Origin: Microcaldota archaeon
GTDB taxonomy: Archaea > Micrarchaeota > Micrarchaeia > Micrarchaeales > Micrarchaeaceae
Length of the DNA: 6,870 nucleotides
Direction: 5' to 3'
Assembly: GCA_027365215.1 (NCBI GenBank)
Contig: DAHXNT010000034.1
Span: 1-6,870, forward strand
The position numbers and the translations under genes are program-made. Below, piece by piece: positions 1 through 6,121 of the stretch. Each line of letters begins with the position of its first letter. The first letter of the stretch is position 1. The notes under the pieces were generated by a model. That model searched no databases. It was not told the origin of the DNA and saw only the letters and a list, made by a program, of their open reading frames with translations.

Positions 1-1337
1 CACTGATCCGTGACAACCTTTACAATGGCCGGAGTGCCGCACTGGCAGATGACCGGTTCGTCGTTCGTGAGTGCATACATCTCGATTGCATCATTCGATG
101 CTATCAACTTCTCCTTTATCCTGTCGCGCGCCTCGCTCTCCTTCATGCCCTTGTACTCGTCTACGGTCATTACGCCCTTGTGCGATTCGTCTTTGTACAG
201 CTTCTTCGTTGCCTCTTCGAGTATCTCGTCAGACGCTTCGGCCGAGCCGCCTGCCGCCTCTATGTATGCCAGTGCCGGAACCTTTGACTCGCCGGCGTTT
301 GTTCCCTCTATAGTTATTACGCTTCTGTACTGCATCTGCGGCACGCTGTAGCCTTCCTTCTTCAGCCTCTCCAATGCCGCATAGTCGTACGGAGCGTGCG
401 ACGGCACGGACATAACCACTCCCGTGCCCATGTCCGGCTTAACGAAGAATCCTGGAAGCACAGGCATGCTTTCCTTTGTGAGCGGGTTGATCGCGCTCTT
501 CATAAGCAGCTCCTCCGCGGATACGTCGCCTATCTTCCTGACGTCCATCTGGTACGACAGCGCTTTCAAGGAGCCTTCGGATATGTAGTATTTCGAGCCT
601 TCTATCTCTGCTATAATGTACTTGGCGCCTTTGTTGATGAATATGTTGGTGGCTGCGAACAGCGTTTCTGGCCTGTAGGTAGTGCAGAGGAATGAGACGT
701 CGCTCGCGGAATCCTTGAACTTCACCGCAGCAAGTGCCTCTATTTCCGGCTGCACGCTGTGCAGCGTGTCGTGCTGCCCCACGGCATTGCCCTCGTTGGT
801 GCACCAGCCCACGGGATGCTTCCCCGTCACGAGGTAGCCCTTCTCCTTAAGCTTGGCGAACTGCCACTCAACCATCTTGGAGTATATCGGCTCTATGGAG
901 GTATACATCCTTCGCCAATCGACGCTGTACCCGGCCATTTTCATGCTCTCCAACGTAAGCGGGGTAAAATAGTCAAGTATGACCTTCGGGTCTACCATTC
1001 TCCTTATGTCCTCCTCGGGGATGTGAAATATGCCCAGTTCTTCGAATATCTCCGGGTCGTTCGCGGCGATCCTCTTAGAGAAGGCGATGACAGGCGTGCC
1101 CGTAGCGTGTATGCCCATCGGAAAGAGAACGTTGCGGCCGCGCATGCGCATGTACCTTGCATATGTATCAGCGGTGCCGTATGTCCTCAGGTGGCCTATG
1201 TGCTGCGGCGCATTTATGTACGGCCATGCGGCAGTGACCAGCATGCCTTCGCGGCCCTCTTCTGGCTCGGCCTCGAATATCTTCGCCTCTTCCCACTTAC
1301 CGCGCCATTTCTTTTCAATGGCCTTGTAATCGAGCAT
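1..1337 (-). CDS. leuS: Leucyl-tRNA synthetase, archaeal type (N-terminal part, runs off the left edge)
   Basis: Charges tRNA-Leu with leucine in the cytoplasm. The frame is open from an ATG at 1337-1335 to the window edge, giving 445 codons; archaeal LeuRS is usually well over 900 residues, so roughly the N-terminal half is present. Seen: the class I ATP-binding motif HIGH at residues 46-49 (inside APQHIGHLRTYG), with the typical AAWPYINAP just before it. The CP1 editing domain follows, with the threonine-rich TTYRPET at 219-225 and GTGVVMSVPSHAPYDYA around 304-320; Asp318 matches the conserved aspartate of the editing site. The last visible residues, CQCG...VVTDQ plus TG, fit the family's DQW motif where the chain returns to the catalytic core. 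KMSKS and the anticodon-binding domain lie outside the window. The gene is divergent from the A24 peptidase. No frameshift or stop is seen. The order of motifs makes the identification firm. Confidence 0.96.
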   Translation of the reverse strand, partial: MLDYKAIEKKWRGKWEEAKIFEAEPEEGREGMLVTAAWPYINAPQHIGHLRTYGTADTYARYMRMRGRNVLFPMGIHATGTPVIAFSKRIAANDPEIFEELGIFHIPEEDIRRMVDPKVILDYFTPLTLESMKMAGYSVDWRRMYTSIEPIYSKMVEWQFAKLKEKGYLVTGKHPVGWCTNEGNAVGQHDTLHSVQPEIEALAAVKFKDSASDVSFLCTTYRPETLFAATNIFINKGAKYIIAEIEGSKYYISEGSLKALSYQMDVRKIGDVSAEELLMKSAINPLTKESMPVLPGFFVKPDMGTGVVMSVPSHAPYDYAALERLKKEGYSVPQMQYRSVITIEGTNAGESKVPALAYIEAAGGSAEASDEILEEATKKLYKDESHKGVMTVDEYKGMKESEARDRIKEKLIASNDAIEMYALTNDEPVICQCGTPAIVKVVTDQ

Positions 1338-1358
1338 CGTATCACGTCGCCGTGCGCG

Positions 1359-1366
1359 TATTAACT
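1359..1366 (-). promoter_or_regulatory. Weak TATA-like element for leuS
   Basis: On the minus strand AGTTAATA is centred about 25 bp before the leuS ATG, the spacing expected for an archaeal TATA box driving a leaderless or nearly leaderless message. The match is poor. A second candidate, ATTAATAG near 1384-1391 on the minus strand, would give a leader of about 20-25 nt containing GTGAT just before the start. The two cannot be separated by eye. Confidence 0.3.
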
Positions 1367-1397
1367 TTCTTTGTGGCAATACCTATTAATTGTTTTG

Positions 1398-1406
1398 TTT
1401 ATATAT
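1398..1406 (+). promoter_or_regulatory. TATA box for the A24 peptidase gene
   Basis: TTTATATAT is centred about 27 bp before the ATG at 1429. Archaeal TATA boxes sit about 26-27 bp before the transcription start, so the message would begin at or next to the ATG (leaderless). The GAGGT at 1418-1422, six bases before the ATG, resembles a Shine-Dalgarno site but would then lie outside the transcript; it matters only if transcription starts further upstream. The element is nearly symmetrical and could also be read on the minus strand toward leuS. Confidence 0.6.
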
Positions 1407-1428
1407 TTCTTCTTGCCGAGGTAAAATT

Positions 1429-2310
1429 ATGGCTGATTTCCTACTGCTCAGGCTCGCAAGCGTCGCGGTAGTCGCACTCGTATACATGCTTTTCGATCTT
1501 TTCAACAGGAGGAATATACCGAACATCGTGGCATACGCCACGCTGGCGTACGGAATGCTACTCACTTTGCTGCTGTTCAACTTCTACGAAATAGGCATAA
1601 GCGCGCTCATCGCGGTCGCAATACTAGGGTTAGGGTATTTCGTATACAGGATTGGGCAGCTCGGCGCTGCAGATGTGATAGAGTTCGCTGCCATATCCAT
1701 GATGCTGCCCATACAGAATGTGCCAGCCCTTCTCGGCAGTGTGCCCCAGCTGGGGCTGCCTTTCGCGCTCACGGTGTTCGTAGGCACGGGAATCTCGGCG
1801 CTAGTTTTCGCCTCTGTATACTACTTGCCTAGGGCGAGGAGGATCGCAAAAAGGCCGCTTCTCTCCATGGTGAAGAAGGCCGACATCTTCAAGGGCACGC
1901 TGTTTTCCTTGGCTTATGTGATTCTCATGCTTTCGATGGCCATCACAGTGCACATAAGCGCATACGGCATAGCGGTCATGCTGGTCCTTCTGGTGGGCTC
2001 TTTCCTTATAGCGGCGTTCAACAGGCCGATAGCCGTGGCGATGGTAAGCGAGATAAAGCCAGGGCGCATGGAGGAAGGCGACATGATAGCAATCAACATG
2101 ATGGACAAGGCACTTGAGAATAGCGTCACCAGGAAGGTGCATGGGTTCGGAAGGCTCGCCACCACTACGCTCATAAAGGAGCTGCGGCGCGAGTTTCCAG
2201 AAACAAGATTTCCGGTATATGTCAATGCTATGCCTCTTGCGCTGCCGATATTCGCGGGCGTGATAGCTTCGCTGCTGTTCGGGAACCTGATACTGCTGGT
2301 CGTCTACTGA
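1429..2310 (+). CDS. A24 family prepilin/preflagellin peptidase (archaeal, with C-terminal cytosolic domain)
   Basis: Polytopic membrane aspartyl protease of 293 residues, predicted to cut class III signal peptides of archaellins or pilin-like proteins at the cytoplasmic face. Seen: the first catalytic aspartate, Asp23, in FDLFNRRNIPN, the hallmark D-x(6)-IPN loop after helix 1; and the second, Asp82, in QLGAADVIEF, which corresponds to GxGD but reads GAAD. Hydrophobic segments lie at roughly 4-22, 33-52, 56-73, 105-130, three more between 145 and 200, and one at the C-terminus (270-293). Residues 205-260, with IKPGRMEEGDMIA, look like the soluble C-terminal domain of archaeal A24 enzymes (Arc_PepC_II type); that domain name is from memory. 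The start at 1429 was chosen over an in-frame TTG at 1390 because the TATA box lies between them. No pilin or archaellin gene is visible nearby, so the substrate is unknown. Confidence 0.85.
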   Translation: MADFLLLRLASVAVVALVYMLFDLFNRRNIPNIVAYATLAYGMLLTLLLFNFYEIGISALIAVAILGLGYFVYRIGQLGAADVIEFAAISMMLPIQNVPALLGSVPQLGLPFALTVFVGTGISALVFASVYYLPRARRIAKRPLLSMVKKADIFKGTLFSLAYVILMLSMAITVHISAYGIAVMLVLLVGSFLIAAFNRPIAVAMVSEIKPGRMEEGDMIAINMMDKALENSVTRKVHGFGRLATTTLIKELRREFPETRFPVYVNAMPLALPIFAGVIASLLFGNLILLVVY

Positions 2311-2342
2311 GCCGCAAGGCAGGGATAGAGAAGTAAGCGCGC

Positions 2343-3242
2343 TCAGTAGGTAGTGGAGCGCTCGGTAAGCTTTTCCTTCAGCTCCTTCTCTTCTGATATC
2401 GACTCGAGCTCGTGCCTGCGCATCACAGGTATGCCGAACACGTTCTGGACGGACGCCTTGTCCGATATGAAGAATGGGAAGTCCCTTCCGGTGAGCTCGT
2501 GTATCTTGCCGTAGACCTCGGCGCGCTTGCGCGAGGTCCTCCTGTCGGTTATCTGGCCGGCCTCGTACCTGAACCTCATCTTACCTATCATCTTGAACGG
2601 GCCCGAATCCATCTCGACCATGCTTATCCTGCCGTCCCGCGGCACCGCGCCGCGCACATCTGGAGTTGGACCTGTTTTTGCGGTGTCCCTGAGACGCTTT
2701 AGCCTGCCGTTGAAGAACTTCTCGAGCCTGTTCCAGTTGGACAGCGAAACGTACGGGCTGTGTCTCTCGTACCTGTATATGCTGTCCCTTGATATGCCAG
2801 TAGAATCGGATAGTTCGCCAATGCTTGCGCCTGACCTCCTTCTCTCCTCCTTGAGCGCGGGCCCGTCTATCCTGTATTTCGCACTTATGAACCTTTCTGC
2901 GCTCACGGGCTGCTCGCCGTCTATCATGTGCTCCATTGTGCTCATGGATATGCAGCTTATGCCGTGCCTGCTGAATGCGATTCCTTCCTGGAGCCTGCTG
3001 CCCTTGTAAACGTTGCCTACCGCAAAGGCGCTCGTGCCGAAGAAACTGTTAAGCTGCTCAACAGAACCGGCGGTCTTCGCGTCTATCGAGTCTATGTTCT
3101 CCACGATCTTCAGCATCAGCATGGTTCCCTTCCTTCTGGCCACCACGTCAAAGCATGACCTGACGCTCTCGAGCTGCACGCTCTCGAAGCCGCGTGAGTC
3201 GAGTATCTTCATGGCATTCCTGACTATGCCTCTCTTCTGCAT
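2343..3242 (-). CDS. Archaeal XRE-like HTH transcriptional regulator
   Basis: Putative DNA-binding regulator of about 299 residues, matching the archaea-specific family annotated as 'putative HTH-type transcriptional regulatory protein'; targets are not known from the sequence. Residues 1-115 form an alpha/beta domain with the family pattern FDVVARRKGTMLMLKIVENID (positions 31-51). Residues 126-180 form a Cro/XRE-type helix-turn-helix: ALKEERRRSGASIGELSD then TGISRDSIYRYER, the second being the recognition-helix region. Residues 185-299 form a C-terminal domain ending in PFFISDKASVQNVFGIPVM, typical of the family. The start at 3242 (MQKRG) is preferred because the TATA box lies 27 bp before it; an in-frame ATG at 3251 would add three residues but sits only about 18 bp from that box. 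Its 3' end faces the peptidase gene 32 bp away, with no clear T-tract between them. Confidence 0.85.
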   Translation of the reverse strand: MQKRGIVRNAMKILDSRGFESVQLESVRSCFDVVARRKGTMLMLKIVENIDSIDAKTAGSVEQLNSFFGTSAFAVGNVYKGSRLQEGIAFSRHGISCISMSTMEHMIDGEQPVSAERFISAKYRIDGPALKEERRRSGASIGELSDSTGISRDSIYRYERHSPYVSLSNWNRLEKFFNGRLKRLRDTAKTGPTPDVRGAVPRDGRISMVEMDSGPFKMIGKMRFRYEAGQITDRRTSRKRAEVYGKIHELTGRDFPFFISDKASVQNVFGIPVMRRHELESISEEKELKEKLTERSTTY

Positions 3243-3264
3243 GGTAACCATTGTGCGTCGGATT

Positions 3265-3272
3265 TATTTATA
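3265..3272 (-). promoter_or_regulatory. TATA box for the HTH regulator gene
   Basis: TATAAATA on the minus strand is the best TATA match in the window. Its centre is 26-27 bp from the ATG at 3242 and only about 17-18 bp from the ATG at 3251. This spacing selects the 3242 start and predicts a leaderless transcript. Confidence 0.65.
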
Positions 3273-3304
3273 CGTTGCCCTGCAGCCAAGGTAAACAGGA
3301 ATGG

Positions 3305-3351
3305 CTTTATTTCTGTTCCGTGTCATAAGAATATCTGGCGAAGAATAGGTG
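3305..3351 (+). promoter_or_regulatory. Possible promoter and ribosome-binding site of the Kelch-like gene
   Basis: CTTTATTTC at 3305-3313 is a modest TATA candidate that would place transcription start near 3335. The short leader would hold AGGTG at 3347-3351, a partial match to the archaeal GGAGGTGAT ribosome-binding site, ten bases before the ATG at 3362. A weaker alternative, GAATATCT at 3329-3336, would give a leaderless start. Unlike the neighbouring peptidase and regulator genes, no strong TATA box sits 27 bp from this ATG. Confidence 0.3.
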
Positions 3352-3361
3352 TAATACGGTA

Positions 3362-4369
3362 ATGTGGAAAATTGCACTTGTATACCTGTTCGCAGCGGTA
3401 ATTGCTGCAGTGATGATATACGTAGCTATAACGGCTTTGGCACCCAATGCCGAGATAAGGGCGCAGGGCGTGCCCCAGGCCGCACCTGCCGCGCTCCTGT
3501 GGGTGCGCCTTCCGAACTATACGATACCGGTGACCTACGAGCAATGCTTGCCATGGGGAGCCGAGGCATATTGTATAGGGGGCAACTTTGCGGGGGAGAA
3601 TTTCGGCATATCAATCGGCCAGAGCGCCCCGACATGGCGCAGCTATGGATATTACCCGCTGGACGTGATAGGGCAGGCGTGCTCTTCGGAAGGAAATATG
3701 GCAGTATGCGTGGGAGGGACATATCCTTCATATAAGGTAAGCAACGCAGTTTACTATGCAGACTACAATGCATCTGCTGCATCGTTCCGATGGATTGCGG
3801 GCGATCCATACCCTGTGGACTCTTACGGCTCTTCATGCACAGGGCTGTCAAACAGGATATATTGCGTTGGAGGCGAGGAGAGCTACGGCGGCACCCCTAC
3901 AAACCATGTATATTTCGCCAATGTCAGCGCGTCAGGGGGTGGGGAATGGACGAATGGACCATCCTACCCTATGAACGCCACGCACGTGTCTTGCGTCCCA
4001 ATAGGTGACAGCATATATTGCATAGGTGGTTATACCAGCAGCAATGGATTCTCCGACAGGGTATACAGCCTCAACACGACAGCAGGTGCCGGATGGACAC
4101 AGGCTACAAGCTATCCTATGAATATAACAATGGAGAGCTGCGTGCCGTATGGCACTACAATAACATGCATTGGTGGATTCAGTTATGCGACAGGTATAGC
4201 AAGCACCTATACCGGACAAGTAAGCGAAAATAAGATAAGCTGGATGCGCAACACGGATTTCCCGAGAGACACATTCGAAGGCAGCTGCGCACTCCTTACT
4301 TCAGGCAAGCCATACATTTTATGTGTGGCCGGCACATATGACGGCGAAGTATATTATTCGCAGGTGTAA
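3362..4369 (+). CDS. Membrane-anchored secreted six-blade Kelch-like beta-propeller with one cysteine pair per blade
   Basis: 335 residues, no assigned function. Residues 4-26 form one hydrophobic helix (signal anchor), so the rest is probably outside the cell. The ectodomain has six repeats of W-x14-C-x8-C-[IV]-G-G: Trp47/Cys62/Cys71, Trp92/Cys107/Cys116, Trp144/Cys159/Cys168, Trp196/Cys211/Cys220, Trp245/Cys260/Cys269 and Trp294/Cys309/Cys321. The last pair is spaced x11, followed by VAG. Repeat spacing is 45-52 residues, as in Kelch blades, where W, a proline/arginine turn and a hydrophobic strand ending in GG are typical; VYY/VYF strands follow most GG pairs. All 12 cysteines of the protein belong to these pairs, suggesting a disulfide within each blade. 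Six N-x-S/T sequons (Asn52, 136, 187, 205, 238, 254) fit a glycosylated surface protein. No catalytic domain is attached; a binding or adhesion role is a guess. The gene is monocistronic by context. Confidence 0.85.
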   Translation: MWKIALVYLFAAVIAAVMIYVAITALAPNAEIRAQGVPQAAPAALLWVRLPNYTIPVTYEQCLPWGAEAYCIGGNFAGENFGISIGQSAPTWRSYGYYPLDVIGQACSSEGNMAVCVGGTYPSYKVSNAVYYADYNASAASFRWIAGDPYPVDSYGSSCTGLSNRIYCVGGEESYGGTPTNHVYFANVSASGGGEWTNGPSYPMNATHVSCVPIGDSIYCIGGYTSSNGFSDRVYSLNTTAGAGWTQATSYPMNITMESCVPYGTTITCIGGFSYATGIASTYTGQVSENKISWMRNTDFPRDTFEGSCALLTSGKPYILCVAGTYDGEVYYSQV

Positions 4370-4381
4370 GCGCAGATAAAC

Positions 4382-4403
4382 AGCAGCTGCTTGTGCTTTT
4401 TTT
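4382..4403 (+). terminator. Probable terminator of the Kelch-like gene
   Basis: A run of seven T at 4397-4403 begins 28 bases after the Kelch-like stop codon (4367-4369), consistent with oligo-T archaeal termination. Just before it lies the perfect 10-bp palindrome AGCAGCTGCT (4382-4391), which could form only a tiny hairpin. The minus-strand gene ending at 4431 gets no T-tract from this element. Confidence 0.5.
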
Positions 4404-4405
4404 GT

Positions 4406-4439
4406 ACTTGTAGACTTGTACTTGCGGGATTCACTTGTA
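4406..4439. repeat. Three short direct repeats of ACTTGTA at the convergent gene ends
   Basis: ACTTGTA occurs at 4406-4412, 4414-4420 and 4433-4439. The third copy spans the last codons of the minus-strand gene, next to its stop at 4431-4433. The first two are adjacent, one base apart. It looks like small slippage or duplication at a 3' end rather than a mobile-element trace. Confidence 0.45.
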
Positions 4440-5321
4440 GGATTCGTACGCAAGTGTAAGGCTAGCGGTCTGGGCAACCAGCAGTGTCGCATTCATGTGA
4501 CCGGTGAAACCCCACTGCCCGAGCGAGATTATTGTATTGCCGTAATACACGTATGTCACATACCAGCTTATCGATGGTTTAGGTCCCGTATAGTACGTTG
4601 CGGTGGCATTAAGTCCCTGCTGAGTGAGATTGTCTATCTGCACGACCGACATAGTTATACCGCTAACCGTAGTGTTATGCTCCGAGAAGCTCTCCGACTC
4701 ATTCTTCAGCGAGTATACGCTTTGCGGGCCGCGAAGGCTTGCGCAGCGCGAGTTGCTGCTAGGCTGGAAGGCAGGAATGTAGATGGAAGCGTATTCGGCG
4801 AACGGAGTGCTATCGTTCAACGCCGAATAGTTAACTGCAGTTATTGGCGGGTTAGGTATATACTTGCTCTGGTACCACTTAGCCAATGCATAGTAGTTGC
4901 ACGAGCCAGATGCATTGGTGAAAACATCAGTCATCGCCATGGCCGGCAACTGAGCAGTTAAATTATATTTGCTAAGGAATGCGGATGTGGATGTTGCATT
5001 TGGCGGAATAGAAGATTGGTTGATTGTAGAGCCCGCTGAGGTGGTGTACGACGGTACTGTGGTACTACCATGCTGCCCGGAACTGACGTGTAATGAGTAG
5101 AAATACAGTATTGCGACCAAGGCTGCAATAATTATTATTGATAAGACATACGCGAATGCGTGGTGCTTAGACGGAATTTTCACCTCTTCTGGCGCAGTTT
5201 GCGGGGATGGCGCCGGCGCGGCAGGCGCTATCACAGGGACAGGGCCAGACATAGGATTGGGCATACCAAGTGAATCGGGCACGGCCTGATTGCCTGATTG
5301 ACTACCCTTTATATTATACAT
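4431..5321 (-). CDS. Membrane-anchored surface protein of unknown function, WGF-x-GHM family, long paralogue
   Basis: 296 residues, not recognised as a named family. Residues 1-54 are probably cytoplasmic and rich in Pro/Ala (about 14-44), followed by KIPSKHH; residues 55-76 form one transmembrane helix; the rest is exposed and begins with a Ser/Thr-rich linker (80-115). The ectodomain has just two cysteines, Cys141 and Cys193, likely a disulfide, and eleven N-x-S/T sequons. Homology to the next gene upstream (5387-6121) is plain: C-x6-KWY (141-150 here), TPFAEYASIYI (172-182), and near the C-terminus ISWY...GNTIISLGQWGFTGHMNATL (251-280). The tail looks like a beta-hairpin then an amphipathic helix. 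The start at 5321 has only a poor site before it (GGTGG, four bases away); an in-frame ATG at 5264 would remove 19 residues and keep the helix. Last gene of the minus-strand run. Confidence 0.8.
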   Translation of the reverse strand: MYNIKGSQSGNQAVPDSLGMPNPMSGPVPVIAPAAPAPSPQTAPEEVKIPSKHHAFAYVLSIIIIAALVAILYFYSLHVSSGQHGSTTVPSYTTSAGSTINQSSIPPNATSTSAFLSKYNLTAQLPAMAMTDVFTNASGSCNYYALAKWYQSKYIPNPPITAVNYSALNDSTPFAEYASIYIPAFQPSSNSRCASLRGPQSVYSLKNESESFSEHNTTVSGITMSVVQIDNLTQQGLNATATYYTGPKPSISWYVTYVYYGNTIISLGQWGFTGHMNATLLVAQTASLTLAYESYK

Positions 5322-5358
5322 GTCTCCACCACTGCTTTTCTTCTTTCTCTGGGAACCC

Positions 5359-5370
5359 TTATAATTTTAT
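5359..5370 (-). promoter_or_regulatory. Possible internal promoter before the long surface paralogue
   Basis: ATAAAATTATAA on the minus strand lies in the 65-bp gap between the two paralogues. Transcription would start about 15-18 nt before the ATG at 5321, with GGTGG at 5330-5326 in the leader. This would let the last gene be expressed apart from the genes upstream. AT-richness alone could produce this match. Confidence 0.35.
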
Positions 5371-5386
5371 CGCTATGGTGGGCGGC

Positions 5387-6121
5387 TCACCCAAAATACT
5401 GCTCAAGCGATTCCAAAGTGGCATTCGTATAGCTGAATATGTCACCTGCGTGCATATGACCTGCAAACCCCCAGAAGCCCACGCTGACCTCTACATTCCT
5501 GTAGAACGCTACGGAGTGATACCATTCTATGTTTGGATCGTTGCCGGTAAATGTGGTGGATGTCATGGCAAGCCCTGCTGGAGTGAAATTGGAGTATTCC
5601 CACATATATCCGGAAGTGGTTGAGAAATTGGCGGGTACGTGCGTGAACGTGGAGTTTGTATCAAGCTGCACGTGGTACGGATCGCATGCTGTCATGTTGC
5701 CTTGCGCTATGCCTTTCTTATAGTCCGGAAGATAAGAGCTGTTGACTACATATATTATCAAATACTCTGCGAACGGCTCACTCATATTTATTAGGCTCTC
5801 GTTCACGGTGGAGTAGGGGGAACTCATGCCTTTTTGGATGTACCACTTATAGTACTGCACCATAGGGCACAGGGTGTCGGGCGCCGCAGGCTGCGGATAA
5901 TATGCGAGGCCTGTAGGAAGGTTGAAGCCATTGAGGTACCCCTCTATTTCTGCAGCAGTTAGGTTCTCGTTCGCAGGTATGGGCTGCCCGCTTTGCTGCA
6001 CGCCAACAGTAGGCTTACCGCTCTGAATGAAATACAGCAGCATCACCGCAATCACGGCTACGACAATTGACACGGAAAGCGCGTACAGAGGCCAGGCCTC
6101 TTTTTTCTTGCCATTATTCAT
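5387..6121 (-). CDS. Membrane-anchored surface protein of unknown function, WGF-x-GHM family, short paralogue
   Basis: 244 residues, no known family recognised. A short basic N-terminus (GKKK at 4-7) precedes one transmembrane helix at 11-32; the rest is predicted to be outside. Cys85 and Cys146 are the only cysteines. Nine N-x-S/T sequons are present (Asn53, 107, 112, 127, 142, 156, 165, 178, 233). Landmarks shared with the 296-residue neighbour, in the same order and nearly the same spacing: C-x6-KWY (85-94), SEPFAEYLIIYV (114-125), the second cysteine, IEWY (198-201), and VGFWGFAGHM (214-223) followed by NATL. It lacks the neighbour's Pro/Ala-rich tail. The ATG overlaps the end of the preceding gene by eight bases (ATGAATAA), so translation is probably coupled. 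No class III signal peptide: the residues before the helix read KKEAWPL, without a Gly at a cleavage position. Confidence 0.82.
   Translation of the reverse strand: MNNGKKKEAWPLYALSVSIVVAVIAVMLLYFIQSGKPTVGVQQSGQPIPANENLTAAEIEGYLNGFNLPTGLAYYPQPAAPDTLCPMVQYYKWYIQKGMSSPYSTVNESLINMSEPFAEYLIIYVVNSSYLPDYKKGIAQGNMTACDPYHVQLDTNSTFTHVPANFSTTSGYMWEYSNFTPAGLAMTSTTFTGNDPNIEWYHSVAFYRNVEVSVGFWGFAGHMHAGDIFSYTNATLESLEQYFG

Noticed and set aside
759..1364. A 201-codon plus-strand frame across the leucyl-tRNA synthetase region.
   Set aside because: It is antisense to an unmistakable leuS frame with HIGH and editing-domain motifs; its protein has no coherent pattern.
1390..1428. Upstream TTG start for the A24 peptidase, adding 13 residues.
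   Set aside because: The extension would run across the TATA box and put Cys and polar residues before a helix that already begins well at ATG 1429.
2527..3009. A 160-codon plus-strand frame opposite the HTH regulator.
   Set aside because: Shadow of the regulator, whose HTH and family motifs are clear on the minus strand.
3301..3348. A 15-codon reading frame (MALFLFRVIRISGEE) just upstream of the Kelch-like gene, with AGG a few bases before its ATG.
   Set aside because: Very short, overlaps the likely promoter and leader of the next gene, and nothing supports translation; a leader peptide is possible but unsupported.
3426..3851. A 141-codon minus-strand frame opposite the Kelch-like gene.
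   Set aside because: Antisense to the six-repeat propeller; no domain pattern of its own.
4416..4961. A 181-codon plus-strand frame opposite the long surface paralogue.
   Set aside because: The minus-strand frame shows homology to its neighbour and a sensible membrane topology; this one does not.
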